In this document: piece by piece, positions 8,801-17,416 of the stretch
Layout: each line of letters begins with the position of its first letter
Numbering within the stretch: the stretch's first letter is position 1
Origin: Arthrobacter sp.
GTDB taxonomy: Bacteria > Actinomycetota > Actinomycetes > Actinomycetales > Micrococcaceae
DNA length: 64,000 nucleotides
Assembly (NCBI GenBank): GCA_031277795.1
Contig: JAITLQ010000012.1
Location: forward strand, 124,001-188,000
Direction: 5' to 3'
Program-made: the position numbers and the translations under genes
Notes under the pieces: generated by a model
Seen by the model: the letters and a program-made list of their open reading frames with translations, nothing else
Databases searched by the model: none
What the model was told of the DNA's origin: nothing

Positions 8801-10024
8801 CTCGAGGCCCTCCTCGCAGCGGGCGCGCAGGATCGCCTGCGGGTCCCCGTCGAGGCCAAGCACCGAGGCCTCGGGGACGGAGGGAACGCCCCAACCGAGG
8901 TCGGCCACCGGCTCGAGGGAGCTGGCCTCCGCGAGATCCTCGGTGTCGCGCAGCAGCTCGACGGCGGCCTCCGCGCCGCCGCCCAGCTCGTAGGCCAGCT
9001 CCGAGGCGAGGGTGCGCATGTCGGCGGCCGGCTTGAGCCAGCCCTGGCCGTTGGCCTGCAGGACCTCGCCGGGGTGTGGGGGCGTGAGGCCGAGGCTCAG
9101 CGGGCTCAGGAGGCGCACCGCGTCCAGGACGTCCGCCGTGGCGGCCCCGTCCGGGAGCAGATAGCGCACGGCATTGCTCAGGACGGCCGGCACGCCCGCC
9201 TCGCGCGCGATGCGCAGCATCCTCACGGCGTGGGCCGTGCTGTACGCGGCGCCTGGCTCCGCCGCGTGACTGACCACCTCCACGGCGAGCGCGCCTGGAC
9301 CGAGCAGTTCCTTCCAGGCTCGCAGGGCCACCCGCGCCCCGCGGTAGTCCCTGGAGGCAGCGGCGCGCCCCACGTCCGAGTCCGGGCCGAGCAGCACGGT
9401 CAGCGCCGGCGCCCCCGAAGGGGCGCGCACGAGGCCAGCCAGCTGGGCGGCGGTGACGCCGATGCCCACCTGGGGATCGGGGGAAGGCCCGACGGCGCCC
9501 GGGCGGGGCCGGCGCGTGTGCCTCGCCTCCGGCGAAAGGTCACGCAGCGGGGCCAGGCCGCCGTCGTGAGGGGAGGCGGCGGCGTGGGCCCGGCTCACGA
9601 GGGAGCAGAGGGCCGCGTACCCGGCCCCCGCCGGGGCGGGGAGCTGGGTGCCGCGGCGCGTGGGAGGCAGGAAGCGCGTGCCGAGGCCTCCCGCGCCCCG
9701 CGTGCCCCGCGCCAGGACGACCACCCGGCCCTGCGGCCGTTCCCGCTCGCCCGGGGCGCGCGTGGGGGCGGCGACACGAGAGGAGGCCGGGCGTCCGCCG
9801 GGGCGGGCAGGGGGCAGGAGGGCGAGGTCCACCCCGGCGATGGGGGCGATCCCCGCCGCTTGGCAGGCGCCCACGTGCTTGACCAAGCCGTAGAGGCCGT
9901 CCCTGTCGGTGCAGGCCAGGGCCGTGGCCCCGTCCGCCGCGGCGGCCTCGGCGAGCGCTTCCGGCCAATCCACGCCGTAGTGGGCGCTGAAGGCGCTCGC
10001 GACGTGCAGGTGCGTGAAGCTCAT
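5867..10024 (-). CDS. dnaE2: Error-prone DNA polymerase III alpha subunit (DnaE2 type)
   Basis: C-family polymerase for translesion synthesis and induced mutagenesis. The 1385 residues start with a PHP domain (FTHLHVASAFSAHYG), contain the catalytic acidic motif PDIDVDVES in the palm, and finish with an OB-fold region (SRVLVAGVRVATQT) and an alanine/glycine-rich tail. The ATG at 10024 overlaps the upstream DUF6504 stop by 4 bp, which settles the start. The upstream gene begins below a near-perfect LexA box, so damage induction is expected. In related actinobacteria an ImuB-type Y-family polymerase usually accompanies this pair; none is present here. Confidence 0.92.
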   Translation of the reverse strand: MSFTHLHVASAFSAHYGVDWPEALAEAAAADGATALACTDRDGLYGLVKHVGACQAAGIAPIAGVDLALLPPARPGGRPASSRVAAPTRAPGERERPQGRVVVLARGTRGAGGLGTRFLPPTRRGTQLPAPAGAGYAALCSLVSRAHAAASPHDGGLAPLRDLSPEARHTRRPRPGAVGPSPDPQVGIGVTAAQLAGLVRAPSGAPALTVLLGPDSDVGRAAASRDYRGARVALRAWKELLGPGALAVEVVSHAAEPGAAYSTAHAVRMLRIAREAGVPAVLSNAVRYLLPDGAATADVLDAVRLLSPLSLGLTPPHPGEVLQANGQGWLKPAADMRTLASELAYELGGGAEAAVELLRDTEDLAEASSLEPVADLGWGVPSVPEASVLGLDGDPQAILRARCEEGLERYFGPNAPSSAFGGGGRPGARERLEHELGVIADLGFAGYFLTVATATDLIRSLGVRSAARGSGASSLVAYLTGISHVNPLAHDLIFERFLSRDRTSLPDIDVDVESARRHEVYRELFRRFGSERTTLMSMQNAYRARGAVRDAGLALGVEGEETDAIAKSLWRFSAGSFREAIDLMPELRPLAQRLEADRAAGGHQVDLLVDLTERLDRLPRHISMHPCGVILSDARLLKRTPVQASGLGLPMSQFDKHDMDSMGLLKLDVLGVRMQSTIAYTLEEIARIHGSGEAVYAAGQHERVSMGAWYEGRKEYSGVIRRVPDGAGAPDGLTLPDAAPTPSGTPLPPWLGEDGVIDLSLVPLDDEATYEMIRTTNTLGVFQIESPGQRELIGKLAPTEFNDLIIDISLFRPGPMQSDMVRPFLEQRHGFAKEAYPHPDLEPILAETHGVVVFHEQVLRMLDVMTGCGLAQADVLRRRLGNPAKEPAVERFFRAETLKRGYPLPIIDRVWATLAAFGSFGFCKAHGAAFAVPTYHSAWLKTHHPEAFLAGLFEHDPGMYPRRLLIAEARRLGVPLLPLDVNRSGRRFAVEEIPGARGVEAVPGVRASGRLGVRLALSLITSLSEAEAVRLEAGAPYDSVADVRDRARPTRTNLRRLAQLGALDCFLVQGAGGRADLVHHLDAQREGVMNGTGARRGAGAAGARKAVRQQVDGQMALPLGVDLETSALTPLFPEPTPTQRIREELDLTAADLSGHLMSAHHSFLDRVGATPSDRLLGLRSGSRVLVAGVRVATQTPPMRSGERVVFLSLDDGHGCVDIAFFTQAQHATGPLLFSSNLMLVEGVTRRTGPRAVSVQALKAWDLQDPNTALPGADYLERTEGEWRAALRRAPELSVPGEAGGWYRGIVRAGVNGATAAELAPAGALAPTRAGAASGAGRGARRRVAGAVAGRPVPWRPGDGSDATGGGGDGLGALGESRVKRAGGMG

Positions 10025-10350
10025 GCGCTGCGCCGTTCCCCCTCGTGACCGGCCGCCTGATCGGGAAGGTTGATGAGGCGCCAGCGGCCGGTCTGGGGCT
10101 GGTGGGAGAGGTGAACGGTGCGCGGGGCGTCCCTTGCGCCGAGGCGCACTTGCAGGCGCCAGATCTCCTCGTCCACGAGGCCGGCCCCTGCACCGCGCTG
10201 TGCCCTGGCGTTCTCCTCCCACCAGGCGGTGCGGCGATACCAGCGCACGGGGCGGGCGCACACGCGCCAGCTGTGCCCTCCCCAGTCCACGCGCAGCGGC
10301 TGCCCTGCCGTGCTCAGCGTGACCTGCACCGATTGGGTGAACAACCCCAT
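10021..10350 (-). CDS. DUF6504 family protein, mutasome-associated
   Basis: 109 residues starting at MGLFTQSVQVT; tryptophan- and arginine-rich (VRWYRRTAWWEENAR). Proteins of this family are regularly encoded directly before dnaE2 in actinobacteria. The biochemical role is not known; adaptor or accessory function in the mutasome is inferred from linkage. GGAGGA sits before the ATG, and the stop codon overlaps the dnaE2 start (ATGA). An in-frame upstream extension exists but would run through the SOS box, so it was not used. Confidence 0.8.
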   Translation of the reverse strand: MGLFTQSVQVTLSTAGQPLRVDWGGHSWRVCARPVRWYRRTAWWEENARAQRGAGAGLVDEEIWRLQVRLGARDAPRTVHLSHQPQTGRWRLINLPDQAAGHEGERRSA

Positions 10351-10444
10351 CCGGGTCCTCCAAAGGCGCCGGGCGTGAGAGCCCCGGCGCGGGCCATAGA
10401 ACGGACGGACACCCCTGGGAAGCGGGAAGGGCCGACCCTGCATG

Positions 10445-10464
10445 ATTCGAACAGATGTTCGAAT
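10445..10464 (-). promoter_or_regulatory. LexA (SOS) box upstream of DUF6504-dnaE2
   Basis: TCGAACAGATGTTCGA (10447-10462) matches the actinobacterial SOS consensus TCGAAC-n4-GTTCGA at all twelve fixed positions, and the symmetry extends two more bases on each side. It is 95 bp upstream of the DUF6504 start. The 318-bp gap 10351-10668 also holds a lone half site (CTTCGAAC near 10493); nothing else coding is seen there. Confidence 0.85.
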
Positions 10465-10668
10465 AGCTCTAGTTTGAGGATACCCCCCGACGCTTCGAAC
10501 GCGCCAAGGGTTCTTCGTCGCCCCTACACTCAAGGCCAGCGCCCGGGCACGCCCGACCGCCCCGCATCGCCACGATCATCGGCCTGCCGCACGAGAATGT
10601 CGTGGCACAGAACCCGTGAGCACTCCACCTTCACGCCACACAGGCACGCCGAACAGAGGAGCACCAAG

Positions 10669-11631
10669 ATGAGCGAAGAGATCGCGGCACTCTATGACAC
10701 CGAGGGGCGCCAGGTCGGCAGCGCGCCGCGCAGCGAGGTCCGCGCCAAGAACCTGCATCACGCCGCCACCGCCGTGGTGGTCTTCGATCGCGCCGGCCGG
10801 GTCTTTGTCCACCAGCGCACCGAGAGCAAGGACGTCTACCCCGGCCTCTTCGACTTCGCCGCCGGAGGGGTGCTCCAGGACGGCGAGGACCCCTGGGAGG
10901 CCGCCGAGCGCGAGCTCGCCGAGGAGCTGGGCCTGAGCGATCCGCTCAACCGCATCGGCGAGGGCGAGTACGCCGACCCGCACACGAGCTACCACGGCTT
11001 CCTCGCCTGGGCCCTCACCGACGACGAACCCACGCTGCAGGCCGAGGAGGTGCAGGGCGGCGCCTGGTGGCCCCGCGAGGAGCTGCTCCGCGCCCTCAAG
11101 GAGACACCCGAGAGCTTCATGCCGGACACGGTGGGACTGTTGGGTGAGTGGCTCGCGACGGGGTTGCCAGACCTGCGGGTGCGCCGCGCCACGCGAGGAG
11201 ACCTCGCCGCGGTGCGGAGCCTATGCCTTGAGTACCAGGGCGACGGCCCCGCCCTCGGCGATGACGTCTTCGCCCGCCGCTACACCACTCTCCAGGCGAG
11301 CTCACACCACCTCCTCCTGCTCGCGGAACTTGATGGCATCCCCGTCGGCTACGCCCTAGCCCAGGACTACGGCCCCGGGTTGCGGGAGGACTTCAGCGTC
11401 GGGCGCTTCCACGATCTCTACGTCTCCCACTCCGCACGTCGCGCCGGCGTGGGTCAGAAACTCGTGAACGCCGTGGCGGCGTGGGCGGCGACGCGGGGCG
11501 CCTTCATCCTTGATTGGCAGGCCAGCCCCGGTGCCGTCGCGTTCTACGAGCGACTGGGGTACGAGGCGGACCGGCGTGGCGACTTCGCCGATTACCCAGG
11601 CTTCTGCGTAGACACACGTACGGTGCGCTGA
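10669..11631 (+). CDS. Nudix hydrolase fused to GNAT N-acetyltransferase
   Basis: 320 residues. The N-terminal half carries a perfect Nudix box (G67 to L89: GVLQDGEDPWEAAERELAEE), typical of hydrolases of nucleoside diphosphates linked to another moiety; the HHAATAVVVFD start resembles YfcD/isopentenyl-diphosphate-isomerase-like Nudix proteins. From about residue 165 a GNAT domain follows, with the acetyl-CoA loop SARRAGVGQKLVNAV and terminal FYERLGYE. The two domains are joined without stop or frame change. The start is chosen by AGAGGA eight bases upstream. Substrates of both domains are unknown. Confidence 0.88.
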   Translation: MSEEIAALYDTEGRQVGSAPRSEVRAKNLHHAATAVVVFDRAGRVFVHQRTESKDVYPGLFDFAAGGVLQDGEDPWEAAERELAEELGLSDPLNRIGEGEYADPHTSYHGFLAWALTDDEPTLQAEEVQGGAWWPREELLRALKETPESFMPDTVGLLGEWLATGLPDLRVRRATRGDLAAVRSLCLEYQGDGPALGDDVFARRYTTLQASSHHLLLLAELDGIPVGYALAQDYGPGLREDFSVGRFHDLYVSHSARRAGVGQKLVNAVAAWAATRGAFILDWQASPGAVAFYERLGYEADRRGDFADYPGFCVDTRTVR

Positions 11632-11701
11632 GCTCCGGGCAGCAGCGGCGCCCCGACGAAGCGACACCCCGCGTCCTGACCGCGGCCCGAGGTGCGCGAG
11701 A

Positions 11702-12739
11702 ATGGGACCCATGAGCTCGTCCCCCAGCACCACCCAGCCCGACGCCGAGATCCCCGCCGAGACCCCGGTCGAAACCACCGTCTCCCCGTGGGACGACGTC
11801 AGCGCCGCTTCTCTTCTTGAGGCCGCCGCCGAGGCCGGGCACACCCTGGATGCCGAGCAGCTGGAGGCCATCGAGGCGCTGGCCGCCCCGCACGCCCGCG
11901 GCGTGTACCTGCACGGCGCCGTGGGCCGCGGCAAGTCCTGGCTCGCCGACCGCGTCCTGGCGCAGATCGCCGCCCCCACCAAGCGCCTGCACGTGCACGG
12001 CTTCCTCAAGGAGCTCCAGCACCACATGGCGGTCCAGCAGCTCCCGCTCCCCGAGGCCGTGGCGGCGCTCATCGGCGACGCCCGCTTCCTGCTGCTCGAT
12101 GAGTTCCACGTGCACGACATCGCCGACGCGATCATGCTGCGCCGCACGCTCGTCACCCTGCTGGAGGGAGACACGGCGCTCCTCATGACCTCCAATTACC
12201 CGCCGGAGCGCCTCCTGCCCAACCCCTCCTTCCACGACGCCGTCCTGCCGGCGATCGAGGCCATCGAGGAGCACCTGGAGACCGTGCACCTGGGCGGCGA
12301 GCACGACTACCGCGAGCAGAGCGAGCACACGGGAGGCTTTGCCTCCGGTTCCTGGAGGGTGGGTGAGGCACCCAGCCAAGCGCACGACGTCGTGCAGGTG
12401 TCCTTGAGTGCCACGCGCTCCTTGAACGCACTGGCCGCTGGCGAGGGCACGCTGCGCGTGAGCTGGGACGAGCTCTGCTACGGCAACGTCTCGGTGGGCG
12501 ACTACCTGACCCTGGCCCGCGACTTCGAGCGCTTCGAGCTGCTCGGGGTGCCCAATCCGCAGTTCATGGATCCGGAGCCCTTCCAGCGCCTGGCCTACCT
12601 GCTCGACGTCCTCGTCGACGCCGACCGGCCGCTCGACGTCTGGGCCGCCACGGGACGCGAGGCCTTCGCCACGGCGATGCGCCGCCCGCGCGACGTCGAG
12701 CGCCTCACCTCGCGCCTGCAGCTGCTGCGCGAGGGCTGA
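11702..12739 (+). CDS. zapE: AFG1/ZapE-like AAA+ ATPase
   Basis: 345 residues of the AFG1 family, which includes the bacterial division-associated ATPase ZapE. Walker A is GAVGRGKS at 72-79 and Walker B LLLDEFHV at 130-137; the family signature FHVHDIADA and the SNYPPE stretch (sensor region) are present. In E. coli ZapE acts at the Z-ring; in actinobacteria the role is untested. ATG at 11702 follows GAGGTG; a second in-frame ATG lies at 11711. Confidence 0.9.
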   Translation: MGPMSSSPSTTQPDAEIPAETPVETTVSPWDDVSAASLLEAAAEAGHTLDAEQLEAIEALAAPHARGVYLHGAVGRGKSWLADRVLAQIAAPTKRLHVHGFLKELQHHMAVQQLPLPEAVAALIGDARFLLLDEFHVHDIADAIMLRRTLVTLLEGDTALLMTSNYPPERLLPNPSFHDAVLPAIEAIEEHLETVHLGGEHDYREQSEHTGGFASGSWRVGEAPSQAHDVVQVSLSATRSLNALAAGEGTLRVSWDELCYGNVSVGDYLTLARDFERFELLGVPNPQFMDPEPFQRLAYLLDVLVDADRPLDVWAATGREAFATAMRRPRDVERLTSRLQLLREG

Positions 12740-12780
12740 GGCCCGGCGCGCGTGTCGGGGCGCGCGGCTACGCTCTGCGT

Positions 12781-13224
12781 ATGAGCCCAGCAAGCGCACC
12801 CCAGTTCGTCACCGCCCTGACCCTCGGTGTCCGCGATGTTCAGGCCTCGCTCGCGTTCTACACGCGGGCGCTTGGCCTGCCGCTCGTGCACCACATGCCG
12901 GGCGAGATCGCCTTTGTGCAATCGGCGCCCGGCCAGCTCCTGGCGCTGTGGAACATCGCCTCCATGCCGGGCGAGTACGGCGAGGTCGGCTTCTCCCCCG
13001 ACTCGGCCCCGCCCGTCTCCCTCGGACGCAACGTGGCCAGCGCGGGAGAGGTCGCGCCGCTCATCGAGCGGGCCCTCGCCGCTGGCGCCACGCTCGTCGG
13101 GCCGGTGACCACCCGGGAATGGGGCGGCACGAGCGGCTGCGTCGCGGATCCGGACGGCTACCGGGTGGACGTGGTCCACAACCCGGCGTTCTCCATCGGC
13201 GAATACGGATCCGTCACGGTGTGA
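12781..13224 (+). CDS. VOC family (glyoxalase-fold) protein
   Basis: 147 residues; TLGVRDVQASLAFYTRALGLPL at the start and DPDGYRVDVVHNP near the end define a VOC/glyoxalase-like fold, a different subgroup from the one at 5431. It lies 41 bp after zapE and 25 bp before the S9 peptidase on the same strand, so the three may share a transcript. Substrate unknown. Confidence 0.87.
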   Translation: MSPASAPQFVTALTLGVRDVQASLAFYTRALGLPLVHHMPGEIAFVQSAPGQLLALWNIASMPGEYGEVGFSPDSAPPVSLGRNVASAGEVAPLIERALAAGATLVGPVTTREWGGTSGCVADPDGYRVDVVHNPAFSIGEYGSVTV

Positions 13225-13249
13225 CGCCCCTCGGTGGCAGGATGCCTCT

Positions 13250-15274
13250 ATGACCCGCACCACAGTGACCGAGCTCATCAACGCCACCCGCATCGATTCC
13301 CTCCTCACCTCGCCCGGCGGCCGAATCGTCGCCAAGGCCAGCTCACCGGACGCCAAGGGCACGAGCTACCGCAGCCGGCTCGTGGAGCTGGACGGCGGGG
13401 CGGCCGTCGGCCTCACCCGGGGCGCGGCTTCCGTGGGATCCGCCGCCCTCGCAGACAACGGGGCCACCTACTTCACGGCCAAGCGCGTGGGCGAGGACGG
13501 CGCCGAGGCGGAGGACGCCGCCCTCTGGGGGCTGCCGCCGCGCGGCGAGGCGGCCCAGCTCGCGGCCCGCCCGGGCGGCTTCGGCCGCATCGAGGTGCGC
13601 GGCAGCGTGCTCATCGCCGAACTCGACGCCCACTCGCAGGCCACCGACGAGGCAAGCCACGCCGAGCTGAGCAAGGCCCGCTCCGACGCCAAGACGAGCG
13701 CCGTGCTGCACGCCGGTTTCCCGCTGCGCTACTGGAACACCGACCTCGGCCCGGGCCGCTCAGTGCTGGCCGTGGCGGCGCTGCCCGAGGACCTCGACGC
13801 GCTCGCGCCCCTGCAGGGCACCGCCGACGCCGAGGAGGAGCCGGGCTCCGTCCTCGACTTCCGCTGGGCCCTCATGCCGGCCGGGCGCCTGGAGGACTGG
13901 GAGCCCTCCGCCGAGGGAGACGCGGCGCTCGTGACGATGGGCGTGTCCATCCCGGGCCAGCTCGGCGCCACGGAACTCTGGGTCGTTGACCTCGCCACGG
14001 GGGCCGCCCCGCGCCGCGTCGCCGACGCCGAGGTCTCGCATTCGATGTGGGGAGGGCCGATCAGCCCCGACGGCAAGCGCGCCCTGGTGGGGCGCGAGTC
14101 CCACTGGACGCCCACAAGCGACCTCGACTCGCACACCCTGATCCTCGACCTCGCCACCGGCGCCACCACCGAGCTCTGGCCCGGTCACGACTACTGGCTC
14201 GCCCCCGCGTGGCTCGACGATCACACGGTCGTGGCCTCGAGCGACGACCACGGCCGCGGTTCCCTGTGGATCGGCGGGAGTGCTGACCACGAGCCGCGGC
14301 GCCTGGCAGGAGGTCCCGAGGACAAGCTGACCTTCGACGCGCCGAAGGTCGCCGGCGGGCGCGTGATCACGACTGTCTCCGCCATCGACGTTGCCCCGTA
14401 CCCCGTGGCCGTGGATCCGGCCTCAGGCCAGGTCACGGAGCTGCCCACTCCCGCCACGCAGCCGGCCCAGACCGGCACGCTGACGGAGGTCACGGCCACG
14501 GCGGAGGACGGCACCGTGCTGCGCGCCTGGCTACGCCTGCCGGCCGGCGAGGGCCCGCACCCGCTCGTGGTCTTTGCCCACGGCGGCCCGTGGGGGTCGT
14601 GGAACGCCTGGACGTACCGCTGGAACCCCAATCCCTTCGTTGACGCCGGCTTCGCCGTGCTGCTGCCCGATCCGGCCATCTCCACCGGCTACGGCCAGGC
14701 CATGATCGCGCGCGGCCAGCAGCAGCTCGGCGGCGCACCGTACACCGACATCCTGGCGCTCACCGACGCCACGATCGCCCGCCCCGATGTGGACGAGACC
14801 CGCACGGCGTTCGCCGGGGGCTCCTACGGCGGCTACATGGCCAACTGGGTGGCCGGGCACACGGGGACGCGCTTTGCCTGCATCGTCACGCACGCCTCCC
14901 TCTGGGACACCGAGTCGATGGGCCGCACCACCGACAACGCCGAATGGGCCCCCGCCATGGCGCAGCAGTACGCGCAGTACTCGCCGCACCACTACGCCGA
15001 GGCCATCGAGGTCCCCATGCTCGTCATCCACGGGGACAAGGACTATCGCGTGCCGATCGGGCAGGGGCAGACCCTCTGGTACGACCTGCTCACCCGCTCG
15101 GCCACGCCGCTCGCGGAGGACGGGAGCACGCAGCACCGCTTCCTCTACTTCCCCGACGAGGGGCACTGGGTGGCGCGCCGCGGCAACGCCGAGCTCTGGT
15201 ACGAGACGTTTATCGCGTTCCTGGCGCAGCACACACTCGGCGAGGGCGCTGAGCGGCCGAGCACTCTCGGCTAG
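13250..15274 (+). CDS. Prolyl oligopeptidase (S9) family peptidase
   Basis: 674 residues. A seven-bladed-propeller-like N-terminal half (repeated WGGPISPDGKRALV, WLAPAWLDD blocks) precedes an alpha/beta hydrolase domain. The catalytic serine is in GGSYGG near residue 525, the aspartate in HGDKDYRVP near 598 and the histidine in DEGHWV near 639. No signal peptide, so cytoplasmic. Likely an acylaminoacyl- or dipeptidyl-peptidase-like enzyme processing short peptides. A strong hairpin follows. Confidence 0.93.
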   Translation: MTRTTVTELINATRIDSLLTSPGGRIVAKASSPDAKGTSYRSRLVELDGGAAVGLTRGAASVGSAALADNGATYFTAKRVGEDGAEAEDAALWGLPPRGEAAQLAARPGGFGRIEVRGSVLIAELDAHSQATDEASHAELSKARSDAKTSAVLHAGFPLRYWNTDLGPGRSVLAVAALPEDLDALAPLQGTADAEEEPGSVLDFRWALMPAGRLEDWEPSAEGDAALVTMGVSIPGQLGATELWVVDLATGAAPRRVADAEVSHSMWGGPISPDGKRALVGRESHWTPTSDLDSHTLILDLATGATTELWPGHDYWLAPAWLDDHTVVASSDDHGRGSLWIGGSADHEPRRLAGGPEDKLTFDAPKVAGGRVITTVSAIDVAPYPVAVDPASGQVTELPTPATQPAQTGTLTEVTATAEDGTVLRAWLRLPAGEGPHPLVVFAHGGPWGSWNAWTYRWNPNPFVDAGFAVLLPDPAISTGYGQAMIARGQQQLGGAPYTDILALTDATIARPDVDETRTAFAGGSYGGYMANWVAGHTGTRFACIVTHASLWDTESMGRTTDNAEWAPAMAQQYAQYSPHHYAEAIEVPMLVIHGDKDYRVPIGQGQTLWYDLLTRSATPLAEDGSTQHRFLYFPDEGHWVARRGNAELWYETFIAFLAQHTLGEGAERPSTLG

Positions 15275-15332
15275 GAGGAAACACCGGCATGACTCACGCT
15301 CCTCGCGCAAGTCATCCTCTCCGGGACGGCGA

Positions 15333-15367
15333 AACGGCGCGCAGCGAAACCTCCGCTGCGCGCCGTT
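15333..15367. terminator. Bidirectional terminator
   Basis: AACGGCGCGCAGCG, loop of 7, and its perfect 14-bp complement, between the convergent S9 peptidase and SRAP genes. Confidence 0.8.
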
Positions 15368-15386
15368 GCGACGTGAAACCCGGGGT

Positions 15387-16178
15387 TCAGAAGAGCGAGC
15401 CCACCGGCTCGATCAGCTCCGGCCCGTTGTTGCGCACGTTGCCCACGGCCGAGCCGACCTCGCGCAGCGCCCAGCCCTGCGTGGCCTCGACGGCGCGAGC
15501 CCTGACGGCCTCGACAAGAGAAGCGGCGTCCTTGTTGCTCGGATCCAGCCACGCGGCGATCGCCTCGTCATCCACGAGCGCGATGGGCAGGCGGTCGTGC
15601 AGGGCGCCCAAGGCGCCCCGCACGCCGTCGTCCTCCGGCGAGGGCGAGGCCGTGGTGAGAATGGTGCACGACAGCACCCACTGCCCCTCCTCGCCCTCCG
15701 GCACCGCCGGGTCCTTCCACCACTCGTACAACCCGGCAAAGACGATGGGCTTGCCGTCCTCGCGGTGGACAAAGAACGGCGTCTTGGACCCCTTGCCCCC
15801 GGCCGGTGCCCGCCACTCGTAGTAGCCATCCACCGGCACCACGCAGCGCTTGGACTTCACGGCCGAGCGGAACGAGGGCTTCTCGAGGACGGTCTCGCTG
15901 CGGGCATTGAAGGCGCGCGAGGAGAAGGACGCGTCCTTGGCCCAGGCGGGCAGCAGCCCCCAGCGGGCCACGTGCAGCTCGCGGCGCACCGAGCCTGCGG
16001 CGGCCTCCACCCCGCCGGGCGTCCCGGGCTCCACGAGGCGCTCGAGCACGATCGGGACATCCGTGGTGGGTGCCACGTTGTAGTTGGGCCGCAGGAGGAT
16101 CTCCTCCTCCGGCTCCCACGCGTCGAGTTCGTCGACCAGGTCCCCGGCCGCCCGGGCGATCACATAGCGTCCGCACAT
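15387..16178 (-). CDS. SRAP family protein (HMCES/YedK)
   Basis: 263 residues beginning MCGRYV, which fixes the start: Cys2 becomes the N-terminal catalytic residue that forms a thiazolidine cross-link with abasic sites in single-stranded DNA. RPNYNVAPTTDVPIV, the WGLLP motif and ARSETVLEKPSFR are the remaining hallmarks, with the catalytic histidine expected in the IALVDDEAIAAWLDPS-flanking region. It shields abasic sites at replication forks. An upstream in-frame extension was discarded because it would bury Cys2. Confidence 0.95.
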   Translation of the reverse strand: MCGRYVIARAAGDLVDELDAWEPEEEILLRPNYNVAPTTDVPIVLERLVEPGTPGGVEAAAGSVRRELHVARWGLLPAWAKDASFSSRAFNARSETVLEKPSFRSAVKSKRCVVPVDGYYEWRAPAGGKGSKTPFFVHREDGKPIVFAGLYEWWKDPAVPEGEEGQWVLSCTILTTASPSPEDDGVRGALGALHDRLPIALVDDEAIAAWLDPSNKDAASLVEAVRARAVEATQGWALREVGSAVGNVRNNGPELIEPVGSLF

Positions 16179-16324
16179 GCCCTCAGCGTGACACACGGGG
16201 GCGACGACGCGCACGGGAGTCCCCAAACATGATCGGATGAGGGTGACGGGTCACGCCCGTCGACAGCCAGGACACGGCCGCACGCTCCCCCGCGCGGCCG
16301 GGACGCAAACGAAACGGAGAAGTC

Positions 16325-17416
16325 ATGCCGCAGACCGTCAAGGGCGCCGTGGTGCTCGCCAAGAACGCCCCCGTCGAGATCGTCGACATCGTGATCCCCG
16401 ATCCCGGACCGGGCGAGGCCGTCGTTGATGTCCTCACGTGCGGCGTGTGCCACACGGACCTGCACTACGTTCACGGCGGCGTGGGAGACGACTTCCCGTA
16501 CCTGCTTGGCCACGAGTCCACCGGGGTGGTCTCCGCGATTGGCGAGGGCGTCACCAACGTCAAGGTGGGCGAGCGGGTCATCCTCAACTGGCGCGCCGTC
16601 TGCGGCGAATGCCGCGCGTGCCTGAAGGGCCAGCCCCAGTACTGCTTCAACACCCACAACGCCAAGCAGAAGATGACGCTGGCGGACGGCACCGAGCTCT
16701 CCCCCGCCCTGGGCATCGGCTCCTTCGCCGAGAAGACCCTCGTGGCCGCCGGCCAGTGCACCCCCGTGCGAGAGGACGTCGACGCCGCCGCCGTCGGCCT
16801 GCTCGGCTGCGGCGTCATGGCCGGCGTGGGCGCGGCGATCAACACCGCCGCCGTGCAGCGCGGCGAGTCGGTGGCCGTCATCGGTTGCGGCGGCGTGGGC
16901 GTCGCCGCCATCCAGGGCGCCCGCCTCGCCGGCGCCACGACGATCATCGCCGTGGACATCGACCAGGCGAAGATCGATCAGGCGCTGCGCCTCGGCGCGA
17001 CCCACGGCGTCAACTCGCGCGAGCAGGATCCGGTCGAGGCCATCCGCGCCCTGACCGGCGGCTTCGGCGCCGACGTCGTCATCGAGGCGATCGGCCGCCC
17101 TGAGACCTACGAGCAGGCCTTCTACGCGCGCGACCTCGCAGGCCGCGTGGTGCTGGTGGGCGTCCCCACGCCCGGCATGCGCCTCGACCTGCCCCTCGAC
17201 GACGTGTTCGGCCGCGGCGGCTCCCTCAAGTCCTCCTGGTACGGCGATTGCCTGCCCAGCCGCGATTTCCCCATGCTCGTGGAGCAGTACCGCGCCGGCC
17301 GCCTTGACCTCGACGCCTTCGTGTCCGAGCGCATTGGCATCGACGAGATCAACGAGGCGTTCGAGAAGATGTCCAAGGGCCTCGTGCTGCGCTCCGTCGT
17401 GGAGGTGGCCAAGTGA
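16325..17416 (+). CDS. S-(hydroxymethyl)mycothiol dehydrogenase (class III-type zinc alcohol dehydrogenase)
   Basis: 363 residues of the zinc-dependent medium-chain dehydrogenase family. Catalytic zinc ligands are in [10 protein letters not shown] and GHES; the structural zinc cysteines are in [15 protein letters not shown]; the Rossmann motif is GCGGVG. Overall sequence resembles MscR/AdhE2, the mycothiol-dependent formaldehyde dehydrogenase. The reaction is oxidation of S-hydroxymethylmycothiol to S-formylmycothiol with NAD+. The next gene overlaps by 4 bp and is a metallo-beta-lactamase-fold hydrolase, the usual partner. A GGAGAAG ribosome site precedes the ATG. Confidence 0.92.
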   Translation: MPQTVKGAVVLAKNAPVEIVDIVIPDPGPGEAVVDVLTCGVCHTDLHYVHGGVGDDFPYLLGHESTGVVSAIGEGVTNVKVGERVILNWRAVCGECRACLKGQPQYCFNTHNAKQKMTLADGTELSPALGIGSFAEKTLVAAGQCTPVREDVDAAAVGLLGCGVMAGVGAAINTAAVQRGESVAVIGCGGVGVAAIQGARLAGATTIIAVDIDQAKIDQALRLGATHGVNSREQDPVEAIRALTGGFGADVVIEAIGRPETYEQAFYARDLAGRVVLVGVPTPGMRLDLPLDDVFGRGGSLKSSWYGDCLPSRDFPMLVEQYRAGRLDLDAFVSERIGIDEINEAFEKMSKGLVLRSVVEVAK

